Part shown: positions 7,033 to 15,809 of the stretch, in pieces
How positions within the stretch are numbered: position 1 is the stretch's first letter
How the letters are laid out: every line of letters begins with the position of its first letter
Assembly: GCF_049860805.1 (NCBI RefSeq)
Contig: NZ_CP187555.1
Location: 2,666,001 to 2,730,000 of the forward strand
From: Parabacteroides sp900760525
GTDB lineage: Bacteria > Bacteroidota > Bacteroidia > Bacteroidales > Tannerellaceae
Reading direction: 5' to 3'
DNA length: 64,000 nt
Notes under the pieces: generated by a model
Databases searched by the model: none
Told to the model about the DNA's origin: nothing
What the model saw: the letters and a program-made list of their open reading frames with translations, nothing else
Position numbers and translations under genes: made by a program

Positions 7033-9351
7033 CTATTTTCTTATCACTCTGAATTCGCACTTACCGGAACCAAGCAGTCCTGTTCCATCCACCCCTTCCG
7101 CCACTCCGGTAAAACCGGTATTGATATCGGAGCAATAGAAAGAAACCTCTGCTTCTCCTTTCTCATCCGTTATCACAGAAGGTTCCCATAACAAAGTATT
7201 GCGGGCATCGGGTGTCGACAATTGCATATCTATTTCGTCCGGCTTATAAAATTCGCGGGCAGCGTAGTAGCCTTTTGTACGCCAAAGATTGTTCCGGCGA
7301 AGGAGCTCCTCTTCCGAATAAATAGGGCCATGATAAATAACAGTTTGTTCATCTTCCACAATAAACCATTTCCCTCCATCGAAATATTTGGGTTTAATAA
7401 TCCGATAAGCTTTCCCCTCTACGGGTTTACTTCGTTTTTCCAGAGGAACGATATATGCATTAGGACAATAACGAGGATCATGATGTACCGTATACCCATC
7501 TTTATAATTTTCCAAATGTCCTTCCGGACAAACCCAGGGCATATCTATATCCATCTGTGCCAAACTGTCTAAACGTCCCATGAACTTATCCCTGAAAGGT
7601 CTACGCGCCTTGCGGGTAACCACAACCTCATCCAGCAAGATCGTACTGTCATTACTTACGACCGGCATATCGAGAATCGTTTCTTTTACTGACTGGGATA
7701 GATCGATAAGCGGGTAATATCTATTTTTCTTTTTCCTTATACTATCGATTTGAGAGAAATAATCTTCTATTTCAAGTTTAGGTTTAAGTTCTTTCGATAA
7801 CATCGGTTTCAAATACACATAACCGCCCCGAAGCTCTTTCAACATATCCGTACCAACAGTGAAAAAACCGGCTGAATCGGCCCATACATACATTGAATTA
7901 CCGTCTGCCCCGGATATCTGGATAAGCTGTTCCGTCCCCTGCGCTCTTTTTCCTTTTTTCTTGCTGCCGATAGATTGCATACCTATTATCTTATCGGACA
8001 AAAACAGATTCTCCCGATCAGGGGCATTTTCCATATTCCAGACATACCGCCTCCAACCCTGAGTCAGCAACAATAAATCCATTGCCTGCATACGATCTTT
8101 ATTCTTATCGTCGAAATAATAAAGCGGATTATGAACCTTTCCCCGTATCTGGGAGGATAGATAACAATACGCCAGTATATCCACAGGATCTGCGGGGTTG
8201 ATATACGCCTTATCAAATACGCTGATGCCGAGATTCGCTTTTACCGGCGCTCCGCCCTCATCCGTGACCTTTATTTTTAAAGTCGCTTTTTCACGAATGG
8301 CATATGTTTTCTTATCCGGTTCAATATTTACCCGTAACTTCTTTTCCGGATTCACATAAACCAACCTCTCGGCAACCGGTTGCATACTGCCATTAAATAA
8401 GGTAAACTCTGCGATCCCCTGATAAAGAAACTCACTTAGGGGAATTTTTATTTTTACCCGGTCCTTCAATATCCCCTTTGCTACGCAACAAACCATTCCA
8501 CGGATTTGCCCTAACAGGCAGACCTCCTGAGCAGGTGCTCCCTCCGTTTGCGAAATAAAAAACTCCAGATACTTCTTGCTTTGTTTAAACAAACGCAACG
8601 TCATTCCTTGAATATAAATCTCCGGTAAAGAATAATCTGTACCATTATCCAACGCTATATGGTATTTCTTCTCCGAATCAGGAGTAAAGAAGAAAGCACC
8701 CATTCCGTCATGACTACTTGCAAACCGGACGACAGGGGTATTGCCTTCATATAAAAGCCCCTTCACCTCTACCGGATAGCCTCTGCCATCTGTAGCTTTA
8801 AATGCCACACGGGAAGGCAATCCCGAAACCAAGTTCCCCCCCTCCGGAAAAACAGTAAACCGCAAACTGTCTTTCTTAACACTCTCCGTTTGTTGGTTGT
8901 CATGGGCAATATTTTTGACAACCCTTAATTTACGGGAAGAAATAATGCCTGTCGTATCCTTGTGGAAGGAGTGGCGGGTATAGGCTTCCAGGAAATAATC
9001 GCCCTCGGCCAGTTTCTCATTTATATAAACGTGGCCTAATGCCATACCGTTTTCCACCGGGTATTTTTCTTGCCAAACTACGCTATCCTTACTATTTATC
9101 ATTTGCAGATACAAGGTCCGGCTCTGACCGGACATAGCGAAAGACTGCGCATTCAACTGATAGGCTTTGAACCAAAGGTCTTCACCTGTCTCATAAATGC
9201 CCTTACTGGTTTGGAGATAGATAAGTTCGGAAGGAAAACCGGCATATTCTTTATTGATAGAAGCGACCCACGCCTCATCAACCACTTGCTGGCAAAAGCA
9301 CGGCAAACAGGTATATGTCAGTAAAAAAAGGATTAACAGAATGTTTTTCAT
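7033..9351 (-). CDS. Large secreted MG2/alpha-2-macroglobulin-like protein
   Basis: A 772-aa exported protein. I choose the ATG at 9351, because the downstream residues MKNILLILFLLTYTCLPCFC form a normal signal peptide; the longer frame to 9441 would bury it. Mature text YLQTSKGIYETGEDLWFKAY is the start of the MG2-like beta-sandwich region found in Bacteroidetes proteins related to alpha-2-macroglobulins, with a further macroglobulin-like repeat around RVNIEPDKKTYAIREKATLKI. A TonB-box-like LLDEVVVTRK lies near residue 575, and the C-terminal domain ends in a beta-rich segment. It has no thioester motif. The same family is encoded at 40565-42256. Role unknown; TonB-linked surface function is an inference. 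Confidence 0.7.
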   Translation of the reverse strand: MKNILLILFLLTYTCLPCFCQQVVDEAWVASINKEYAGFPSELIYLQTSKGIYETGEDLWFKAYQLNAQSFAMSGQSRTLYLQMINSKDSVVWQEKYPVENGMALGHVYINEKLAEGDYFLEAYTRHSFHKDTTGIISSRKLRVVKNIAHDNQQTESVKKDSLRFTVFPEGGNLVSGLPSRVAFKATDGRGYPVEVKGLLYEGNTPVVRFASSHDGMGAFFFTPDSEKKYHIALDNGTDYSLPEIYIQGMTLRLFKQSKKYLEFFISQTEGAPAQEVCLLGQIRGMVCCVAKGILKDRVKIKIPLSEFLYQGIAEFTLFNGSMQPVAERLVYVNPEKKLRVNIEPDKKTYAIREKATLKIKVTDEGGAPVKANLGISVFDKAYINPADPVDILAYCYLSSQIRGKVHNPLYYFDDKNKDRMQAMDLLLLTQGWRRYVWNMENAPDRENLFLSDKIIGMQSIGSKKKGKRAQGTEQLIQISGADGNSMYVWADSAGFFTVGTDMLKELRGGYVYLKPMLSKELKPKLEIEDYFSQIDSIRKKKNRYYPLIDLSQSVKETILDMPVVSNDSTILLDEVVVTRKARRPFRDKFMGRLDSLAQMDIDMPWVCPEGHLENYKDGYTVHHDPRYCPNAYIVPLEKRSKPVEGKAYRIIKPKYFDGGKWFIVEDEQTVIYHGPIYSEEELLRRNNLWRTKGYYAAREFYKPDEIDMQLSTPDARNTLLWEPSVITDEKGEAEVSFYCSDINTGFTGVAEGVDGTGLLGSGKCEFRVIRK

Positions 9352-9455
9352 ACAGCCGATATTTTGACTGGCCTTTTCATAATTCATTTGCATGAATAGG
9401 GCGAAAGCATCCTGAAGTATTTGGCCGCAATTTGTTTTCATAATATAAACTTTTA

Positions 9456-10631
9456 TCAGATTAATAATTTATGCTTCTCATACGATGGCTTAACCCAACG
9501 CAGATAAACGCCGAGCGAAGCCAGGCAACAACCGGCTCCAACTCCATAAGCCACAGCCAGCCCGGCATAGGAAGCGATAAAACCGGCCGAAAGCATTCCG
9601 ATACCGACTCCCAAATCAAAAGAAGTCAGATAAGTAGAGGTTGCCGTGCCGCGCATATTGTGCGGAGCGACATTGACAAAGAGGCATTGGAAAGCCGGAA
9701 CTCCCACTCCGTACCCGATGCCGATCATCAGGGCGCAGGCAAAGAAAACCCAAGGCTGGTGGACAGTCGCAAACACGGCAAATGTCACCAACAAGCAGAC
9801 GGAAGAGCAGACCGACACCCAATGGATTTTCCCATGATCGACCAACCGCCCGGATATCAGGCGCGACGTTCCCACCCCGATCGCCATATAAATAAAGAAG
9901 TAGCCCGGATCGGCCACCTCTATTTCCTTCCCGTACAGAACGACAAAAGAGGTAATCATCCCATAAGGAATCGCAACCAGGATATAGGCAAGCGCCGCCG
10001 GCAATGCCTTCACCAGGATAAAGCGGTCGAGGGAAAAATGCGGACGCGGAACCTTTTCCCGCTTCGGATAACGGATCAGGCAGACAGAACCGACTCCGAT
10101 AAAAGCCGCCACCCATCCTATCGAGACAACCGGATGAAACCCTCCTTTCCCATAAATGGCAACTGCCGCCAACGGAGCCAGCGACATGGCTAAGTTGATC
10201 GTCAGTCCGTAAAACCCCATTCCCTCGCCACGCCGGGAAGAAGGGATCACATCGATGGCAATCGTATTGCCGGCAACCGAAGTCAGCCCCATAAAGCCGC
10301 CCTGTATGAAACGGACAGCCATAATAGTCAGCATGGTCGTGGCAATCAGATACCCGCCGAACATGAAAGCAAAAACAAAAAAGGCAAAAAGATATAACGG
10401 CTTACGCGAGAAGCAATCCACCAGAAAACCCGAAAAAGGACGGACGCAGAGCAGTCCGATCGTATAACTGGACAACGCGATCCCCACATTTGCCGTATCG
10501 ATTCCCAGAACTTCCACGAGATAGACCGGCATCGTCGGCATCAGCATATAGAAGGAGAAGTTCATCAGGAAATAGGAAATGCAACATTGCACAAAATTCC
10601 GGTTCCACAATATAGGTCTGCGATCCTCCAT
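9456..10631 (-). CDS. MFS transporter
   Basis: A 391-aa, 12-helix permease of the major facilitator superfamily, inner membrane. The loop after helix 2 reads GFLVDCFSRKPLY, the usual G-x3-D-x2-x-R-K/R motif A, and a related motif at the start of the second half is SGRLVDHGK. Text throughout is drug-efflux (YfcJ/arabinose-efflux) like. Substrate cannot be read from sequence. The gene lies between the MG2-like protein gene (15-bp or 104-bp gap depending on its start) and the ABC-F gene (30 bp), all on the minus strand. Confidence 0.85.
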   Translation of the reverse strand: MEDRRPILWNRNFVQCCISYFLMNFSFYMLMPTMPVYLVEVLGIDTANVGIALSSYTIGLLCVRPFSGFLVDCFSRKPLYLFAFFVFAFMFGGYLIATTMLTIMAVRFIQGGFMGLTSVAGNTIAIDVIPSSRRGEGMGFYGLTINLAMSLAPLAAVAIYGKGGFHPVVSIGWVAAFIGVGSVCLIRYPKREKVPRPHFSLDRFILVKALPAALAYILVAIPYGMITSFVVLYGKEIEVADPGYFFIYMAIGVGTSRLISGRLVDHGKIHWVSVCSSVCLLVTFAVFATVHQPWVFFACALMIGIGYGVGVPAFQCLFVNVAPHNMRGTATSTYLTSFDLGVGIGMLSAGFIASYAGLAVAYGVGAGCCLASLGVYLRWVKPSYEKHKLLI

Positions 10632-10661
10632 TTTACAGATTTCAGATAAATTTTCATTTAC

Positions 10662-12545
10662 TTACGCCAGCTCACTTAACTCCAGCCAGCGCATTGTTTT
10701 TTCGTCTATTTCTTCAATTACTTTTGCGATCCGTTCGGATTTGGCCAGCAGCTCGTCGTTGCTTAATGTACCGCTGCTCATGGCCGTTTCCAACTCGGCT
10801 TTTTCGGCTTCGAGTTGCGGGATTTCGATCTCGAGCGCTTCAAACTCCTTACGTTCCTTAAAAGTCAGTTTCTTTTTCTGTTCCTTTTCGGGACGCGACG
10901 TTTTCTCCACGACGGGAGCCATTTTTGCCTGGCGCGCCGCTTCAGCCTCTTTTTCCTGCCGATCCAGCTCCTCTTTCCAATCGCGGTATTGCGTGTAGTT
11001 GCCCGGAAAATCCTTTATATCGGCATTGCCGCGGAACACCAACAGATGATCGACCACCTTATCCATAAAATAACGGTCATGCGACACAACAATCGCACAT
11101 CCCTTGAAATTACGCAGATATTCTTCCAACACATTCAGCGTGACGATATCCAGATCGTTCGTCGGCTCGTCCAGCACAAGGAAGTTCGGGCTACGCATCA
11201 GGACCGTACAGAGATACAATCGGCGTTTCTCCCCCCCGCTCAACTTGTAGACATAACTATGCTGTTTCTCCGGAGCGAAAAGGAAATAGTTCAGGAACTG
11301 TGAAACCCCCATCTTCTTTCCGTCACCCAGATCGACATATTCGGCGATATTCTGTACCACATCGATCACCTTCATCTGTTCGTCAAACTGGAGGCCGTCC
11401 TGGCTGTAATAACCGAAGCGGACCGTCTCGCCCACATCAAAACGGCCGCTATCGGGTTCCACTTCCCCCATCAACATCTTGATAAAAGTGGACTTTCCCG
11501 TTCCGTTATTCCCGACAATCCCCATCTTCTCGTAACGGGCGAATATATAGTTGAAATCTTCCACGATCTTCAGATCGCCGAAACGCTTCGAGACATGTTC
11601 CGCCTCGAAAATCTTCGATCCGATATACGAAGCCTTCACATCCAGATTGACGCTTCCGGCTTCATGCTGCTGTTTGGCTTTCTTTTCGAGTTCGTAGAAA
11701 GCATCGATCCTGTATTTCGCTTTTGTCCCGCGCGCCTGCGGCTGACGGCGCATCCAGTCGAGCTCCTTACGGAGCAGGTTGCTGGCGCGGTCCACCTCAG
11801 CATTTAACGCATCCATACGTTCCTGGCGCTTTTCCAGATAATAGCTGTAATTCCCCTTATACTGGTAAATCTGTTTCCGGTCTATCTCGATAATCTCGCT
11901 GCAGACGCGATCCAGGAAATAACGGTCGTGCGTCACCATCAAAATACTAATGTTCGCGCGAGAAAGGTATCCTTCCAACCATTCGGTCATTTCCAGGTCC
12001 AGGTGGTTGGTCGGCTCGTCAAGAATAATCAATTCAGGGTCGGTGATCAACACGTTTGCCAAAGCCACCCGTTTCAGCTGGCCGCCGGAAAGCGTTTCCA
12101 CCTTTTGGTCGAAGTTCCGGATCTTCAACTGCCCCAAAATCTGCTTGGCACGCTGTTCATAATCCCACGCTTTCAGATTATCCATCCTGAGCAGGATATC
12201 TTCGAGGTTGGAATGATCGCCGCTCGCCATCGCCTGTTCGTATTCGGCGATCAAACGCACCGTCTTGTTCGGCGAATAGAAACACGCCTGCAAAACAGTC
12301 AGGCCATCCGGATAATGCGGCGTCTGCTCCAGATAGCCTACCCGCAAGTCGTTACGAAACACAACCGCACCGCTGTCATACTCTTCTTTTCCGGCTATAA
12401 TATTCAGTAAAGTTGTTTTCCCCGTACCATTCTTGGCTATCAGCCCGACTTTCTGCCCCTGCGCGATTCCGAAAGTGATATCTTCGAATAAAACCAAATC
12501 GCCGAAGCTTTTAGTCAGCTTGTCTATTTGTAAATAGCTTATCAT
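10662..12545 (-). CDS. ABC-F family ATPase (Uup-like)
   Basis: A 627-aa soluble protein with two ABC domains and no membrane segments. ABC-F proteins act on ribosomes or, for Uup, help ribosome assembly and influence transposon excision. First domain: Walker A GLIAKNGTGKTT (about 34-45), signature LSGGQLKRVALA, Walker B LIILDEPTNHLD. Second domain: GIVGNNGTGKST, LSGGEKRRLYLC, FLVLDEPTNDLD. The interdomain linker is present (RQPQARGTKAKYRIDAF) and the last 80 residues form a charged coiled coil as in Uup, distinguishing it from EttA. A CAAAGATA (minus TATCTTTG) box at 12573-12580 lies 28 bp upstream of the start. Confidence 0.9.
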   Translation of the reverse strand: MISYLQIDKLTKSFGDLVLFEDITFGIAQGQKVGLIAKNGTGKTTLLNIIAGKEEYDSGAVVFRNDLRVGYLEQTPHYPDGLTVLQACFYSPNKTVRLIAEYEQAMASGDHSNLEDILLRMDNLKAWDYEQRAKQILGQLKIRNFDQKVETLSGGQLKRVALANVLITDPELIILDEPTNHLDLEMTEWLEGYLSRANISILMVTHDRYFLDRVCSEIIEIDRKQIYQYKGNYSYYLEKRQERMDALNAEVDRASNLLRKELDWMRRQPQARGTKAKYRIDAFYELEKKAKQQHEAGSVNLDVKASYIGSKIFEAEHVSKRFGDLKIVEDFNYIFARYEKMGIVGNNGTGKSTFIKMLMGEVEPDSGRFDVGETVRFGYYSQDGLQFDEQMKVIDVVQNIAEYVDLGDGKKMGVSQFLNYFLFAPEKQHSYVYKLSGGEKRRLYLCTVLMRSPNFLVLDEPTNDLDIVTLNVLEEYLRNFKGCAIVVSHDRYFMDKVVDHLLVFRGNADIKDFPGNYTQYRDWKEELDRQEKEAEAARQAKMAPVVEKTSRPEKEQKKKLTFKERKEFEALEIEIPQLEAEKAELETAMSSGTLSNDELLAKSERIAKVIEEIDEKTMRWLELSELA

Positions 12546-12891
12546 ATATTCATATCTGCTTTAAATGCAGGACAAAGATACAAAAAGATCAGGCACGGCG
12601 GATGGTATTATTTTGTATAATTCATGCCAGTCTAATTTGTCTTCGCCAATGTCGTGCATATTTTCGACGTTGTCGTGTATATTCCCGACATTGTCGTTTA
12701 TATTCTCGACGTTGTCGAAAACAAATTACATAAGCATCCGCGGAGCAACTTCCCTGCATGGAAACTCCGGTTGCCCTGCGACGATTCAAACATATATGCC
12801 GGACAAATCTAAACAATCACCTTAACAAAGGTGTTTCTCTCATAATAAATTCTTAATTTTGTCACGTTGAATCAAATTTAATAAACATACT
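12546..12891. other. Divergent intergenic region, ABC-F to nhaD
   Basis: Between two divergent genes. It holds the ABC-F -7 box (12573-12580), the 21-bp tandem repeat (12644-12717), and a TAATTTTG -7-like box at 12854-12861 serving nhaD. An 86-codon plus-strand frame runs through the repeats and only yields a heptapeptide repeat made by the tandem array; I do not consider it a gene. Confidence 0.6.
12644..12717. repeat. 21-bp imperfect tandem repeat, 3.5 copies
   Basis: Units begin at 12644, 12665, 12686 and 12707, each of the form CGACrTTGTCGTkyATATTyy. Each unit carries an internal GACA/TGTC-type dyad. The period of 21 bp is two helical turns, which would place any bound protein on one face of the DNA. 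Confidence 0.7.
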
Positions 12892-14322
12892 ATGTTGACA
12901 ACAATGATCATCGTGTTCCTGGTCGGATATTTGCTTATTGCTCTGGAACATCCGCTAAAAATCAATAAAGCGGGAACAGCACTCCTGACCGGAACAATCC
13001 TTTGGGTTTTATATACATTGGGCTCTCCACAATTTATCCCGACCGCTTCGGCTGAGGAATTTAAACTTTTTTTAGATGCATTTCCGTTTATGAAGGATCT
13101 GCCCTACGCAGACCAGTGCATCCGCTTTGTCATCGACCACCAGATACTGGACAGTATCGGCGAGATAGCGGAAACTCTGATTTTCCTGATCGGGGCGATG
13201 ATCACCGTGGAGTTGGTCGATTCCCACGGAGGATTCATGTTTATCACCAACCGTATCACCACCAACAGCAAACGGAAACTATTGTTCGTCATTGCCACGA
13301 TCACATTCTTCATGTCGGCTGTCCTGGATAACCTGACTACATCTATCGTGATGGTTATGTTGATCCGGAAACTGATCGGTAACTACAAAGAACGCTGGAT
13401 TTTCGGCAGCATCATCGTGATTGCCGCCAATAGCGGCGGGGCTTGGTCGCCCATCGGCGACGTAACGACGATCATGCTGTGGGTAAGAGGGAATATCTCG
13501 ACTTCGGCAACGATCCCGCATCTATTCCTGCCGAGCCTCGTATCAGCATTGGTTCCGGTACTGATCATATCCCGCTATTTGCACGGGAAAGTTACACCGC
13601 CCAACGCTTTCGAGGAAAACCGGGACAACCTATTATTAAAGGTATTGAAAGCAAACGAGAAACTGGCGATCCTTTGTATCGGCGTATTCTGCCTGTTGTT
13701 CGTTCCGGTATTTAAAACAATCACGCATCTGCCCCCGTTTATGGGGATTTTGATGGGAGTCGGGATCTTGTGGGTATTCACTGAATTGATGTACCGGCGG
13801 ACACCCATCAACGAAGACCTTAAACTCCGTTTATCAAAAGTTGTCAGCCGCATCGACGGGGCTACCCTGATGTTCTTCCTCGGTATCTTGCTGGCTGTGG
13901 ATGCGCTGCGCTGTAGCGGAGTTTTGGGCAGTTTTTCCATCTGGTTGGACGATACGATCGGCAACGTTTATGCCGTCAACCTGATTATTGGAACGCTCTC
14001 TGCCATTGTCGATAACGTTCCGCTCGTTGCCGGAGCCATCGGCATGTATCCGGTTGCCTCGGATGCGATGGTTGCGACGGCTGCCGATCCGGTTTATATA
14101 GCCCATTTCGTACAAGACGGCGTGTTCTGGCAATTCCTTGCCTACTGTGCAGGTGTGGGCGGCAGTATGCTGATCATCGGGTCGGCAGCCGGAGTCGTCG
14201 TGATGGGATTGGAAGGTATTAACTTCATCTGGTATCTGAAAAGAATCTCGCCGCTTGCTTTGGCAGGCTATTTGTCGGGGGCAACTGTCTATATCCTGCA
14301 AAATATGATCTTAGACATATAG
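12892..14322 (+). CDS. nhaD: Sodium/proton antiporter, NhaD family
   Basis: A 476-aa integral membrane antiporter of the ArsB/NhaD superfamily, exporting Na+ (and Li+) in exchange for H+. There are about 12 hydrophobic segments, and NhaD-type text is found at LDNLTTSIVMVMLIRKL (around residue 145) and in the second half at VDNVPLVAGAIGMY. These two D-N-containing helical breaks are the expected ion-binding repeats. GGAWSPIGDVTTIMLW is a third conserved NhaD stretch. Length is normal. The gene is preceded by TAATTTTG (-7-like) at 12854-12861, about 30 bp from the ATG. Confidence 0.88.
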   Translation: MLTTMIIVFLVGYLLIALEHPLKINKAGTALLTGTILWVLYTLGSPQFIPTASAEEFKLFLDAFPFMKDLPYADQCIRFVIDHQILDSIGEIAETLIFLIGAMITVELVDSHGGFMFITNRITTNSKRKLLFVIATITFFMSAVLDNLTTSIVMVMLIRKLIGNYKERWIFGSIIVIAANSGGAWSPIGDVTTIMLWVRGNISTSATIPHLFLPSLVSALVPVLIISRYLHGKVTPPNAFEENRDNLLLKVLKANEKLAILCIGVFCLLFVPVFKTITHLPPFMGILMGVGILWVFTELMYRRTPINEDLKLRLSKVVSRIDGATLMFFLGILLAVDALRCSGVLGSFSIWLDDTIGNVYAVNLIIGTLSAIVDNVPLVAGAIGMYPVASDAMVATAADPVYIAHFVQDGVFWQFLAYCAGVGGSMLIIGSAAGVVVMGLEGINFIWYLKRISPLALAGYLSGATVYILQNMILDI

Positions 14323-14456
14323 GTTCGAATATTCATCATGGGATCTCATCAAAAATTCGGATGACAGCCCGCTGCCTTGGTTCACGGAAACATTCCCGGA
14401 AATGACGATTGAGCGAATTGAGTAGAAAGAATTTCTGTCGACGGGACAAGTTTTAG

Positions 14457-14464
14457 TATATTTG
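14457..14464 (+). promoter_or_regulatory. Putative -7 box
   Basis: TATATTTG matches TAnnTTTG exactly and lies 28 bp before the ATG at 14493. The -33 box is not clear. Confidence 0.45.
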
Positions 14465-14492
14465 TCCCCCAATTATCATAACGAACATACAA

Positions 14493-15125
14493 ATGAATAT
14501 CATTTCTAAACTATTTAAAAAGAAAGAAGAAACAGAAGTCGTATCGAAAGGCTCCGTCGAGGAGTTCGTTACGCTCATCCGCGTGTACTACCAGGCGGTT
14601 ATGGCTGTGCAGTTAGGTATCACCAACCTCAACATACTGAACGATATGGCGTTGTTCAAACGAATGTTGAAGATTCCGACGCAGAACAACAAGTTGGGTA
14701 TTGCCGAAAAATCCCGTTCCCGTAAAATCCTGATACAGGAATACGGACTGAACGAAAACTTCTTTAAGGAAATCGACGCTTCCATTAAAAAGAACTGCAA
14801 GACGCAAAACGACATCAAATCTTATTTCATCATGTACCAGGGGTTCAACAACGACCTGTTCTCCCTGCTTGACAACCTGATGCAATGGAAGTTCCGCTTC
14901 TCCATGTTGGTAAAAAAGCTGTTATATTCGCAGACACAGAAGACCATCCACGAAATCGTAACCCGCTCGGAATGGAAAGATGTCGGTGTGCAGAAAGTTG
15001 CCTGGAGAATACGGAAATACAAAGAGACGCTCGGCTATTCGGAAGAATGGATGACCGACTTCGTGTATAACGTCGTACTGATGGCAAAAGAGGATGCCAA
15101 AAGAAAGAGGAAAGAAGACAAATAA
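14493..15125 (+). CDS. Conserved hypothetical protein, 210 aa
   Basis: A 210-aa soluble, highly charged, predominantly helical protein (Lys-rich at both ends). I recognise no domain or catalytic motif. It reads like a cytosolic protein kept in Bacteroides/Parabacteroides. It has its own -7 box and lies 1 bp before the DNA-glycosylase-like gene, so the two are very probably co-transcribed and translationally linked, which might hint at a link to DNA maintenance, but that is only context. Confidence 0.7.
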   Translation: MNIISKLFKKKEETEVVSKGSVEEFVTLIRVYYQAVMAVQLGITNLNILNDMALFKRMLKIPTQNNKLGIAEKSRSRKILIQEYGLNENFFKEIDASIKKNCKTQNDIKSYFIMYQGFNNDLFSLLDNLMQWKFRFSMLVKKLLYSQTQKTIHEIVTRSEWKDVGVQKVAWRIRKYKETLGYSEEWMTDFVYNVVLMAKEDAKRKRKEDK

Positions 15126-15126
15126 T

Positions 15127-15702
15127 ATGGTTGTAGAGCAGCATCCTTTAGGATTCTTCCTTCCGGAAAACACGAAGTTATTGATGTTAGGCAGTTTCCC
15201 GCCTCCGCGCACCCGCTGGTCGATGAATTTCTATTATCCGAATATCCAAAACGACATGTGGCGGATACTCGGATTAATCTTTTATAAGGATAAAGAATAT
15301 TTCTTAGAGACTAAAAAGGCTTTCAGCGAAGAGAAAGCAAAAGCCTTCTGCCGGGAAAAAGGGATCGGAATCGGTGATACCGCCGTGGAGATTATCCGCC
15401 TTAAGAACAATGCATCCGACAACTTCCTACAGGTTGTCACCCCGCTGAACCCGGTTGAAGTATTGGCAAAAATCCCGGAATGTGAAGCAATTGTCGTAAC
15501 GGGACAAAAGGCGATGGACACACTAATAACCATGCTCCCTCCGGTAGAAGAGCCCAAAGTCGGCTCCTACTCCCGTTTCATCCTGTCAGGCCGCATTTTC
15601 CGCCTCTACCGTATGCCCTCTTCCTCACGTGCTTATCCCAAGCCTTTGGAGGAAAAGGCAGCAGTGTATAAACGGATGTTCGAGGATTTAAGAATGGTGT
15701 AA
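15127..15702 (+). CDS. Uracil-DNA-glycosylase superfamily (Mug-like) protein
   Basis: A 191-aa protein of the uracil-DNA-glycosylase fold, acting on damaged bases in DNA. Start is taken at 15127, one base after the stop of the preceding gene; a longer frame from 15094 would overlap it. Motif I-like text is LMLGSFPPPRTRWSMNFYYPN, where MLGSxPP replaces the GINPG of Mug. The C-terminal part has VVTGQKAMDTL and the motif-II-like YRMPSSSRAYP, the counterpart of NPSGLS/HPSP loops. Substrate specificity cannot be deduced. Coupled to the 210-aa hypothetical gene. Confidence 0.75.
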   Translation: MVVEQHPLGFFLPENTKLLMLGSFPPPRTRWSMNFYYPNIQNDMWRILGLIFYKDKEYFLETKKAFSEEKAKAFCREKGIGIGDTAVEIIRLKNNASDNFLQVVTPLNPVEVLAKIPECEAIVVTGQKAMDTLITMLPPVEEPKVGSYSRFILSGRIFRLYRMPSSSRAYPKPLEEKAAVYKRMFEDLRMV

Positions 15703-15711
15703 TGGTTGTTT

Positions 15712-15797
15712 CGTAGGGGCAGGGCTTTGCTCTGCCCATTGAATCCAGGCAAGGTGGACATTCTTTACATCGGGCGGAGTAAAACCCCGCCCCTACG
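15712..15797. repeat. GC-rich inverted repeat (REP/MITE-like)
   Basis: Left arm 15712-15737 and right arm 15772-15797 are inverted 26-mers matching at 22 positions, starting CGTAGGGGC and ending GCCC, with a 34-bp centre. The unit lies in the 107-bp gap between convergent genes and is much richer in GC than its surroundings. It could end transcription in both directions, and it has the look of a dispersed non-autonomous element. Confidence 0.7.
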
Positions 15798-15809
15798 GTA
15801 AATCATCAT

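Noticed and set aside
12565..12825. 86-codon plus-strand frame with heptapeptide repeats
   Set aside because: The repeats come from the 21-bp tandem array; flanking codons look random and no signal or start context supports translation.
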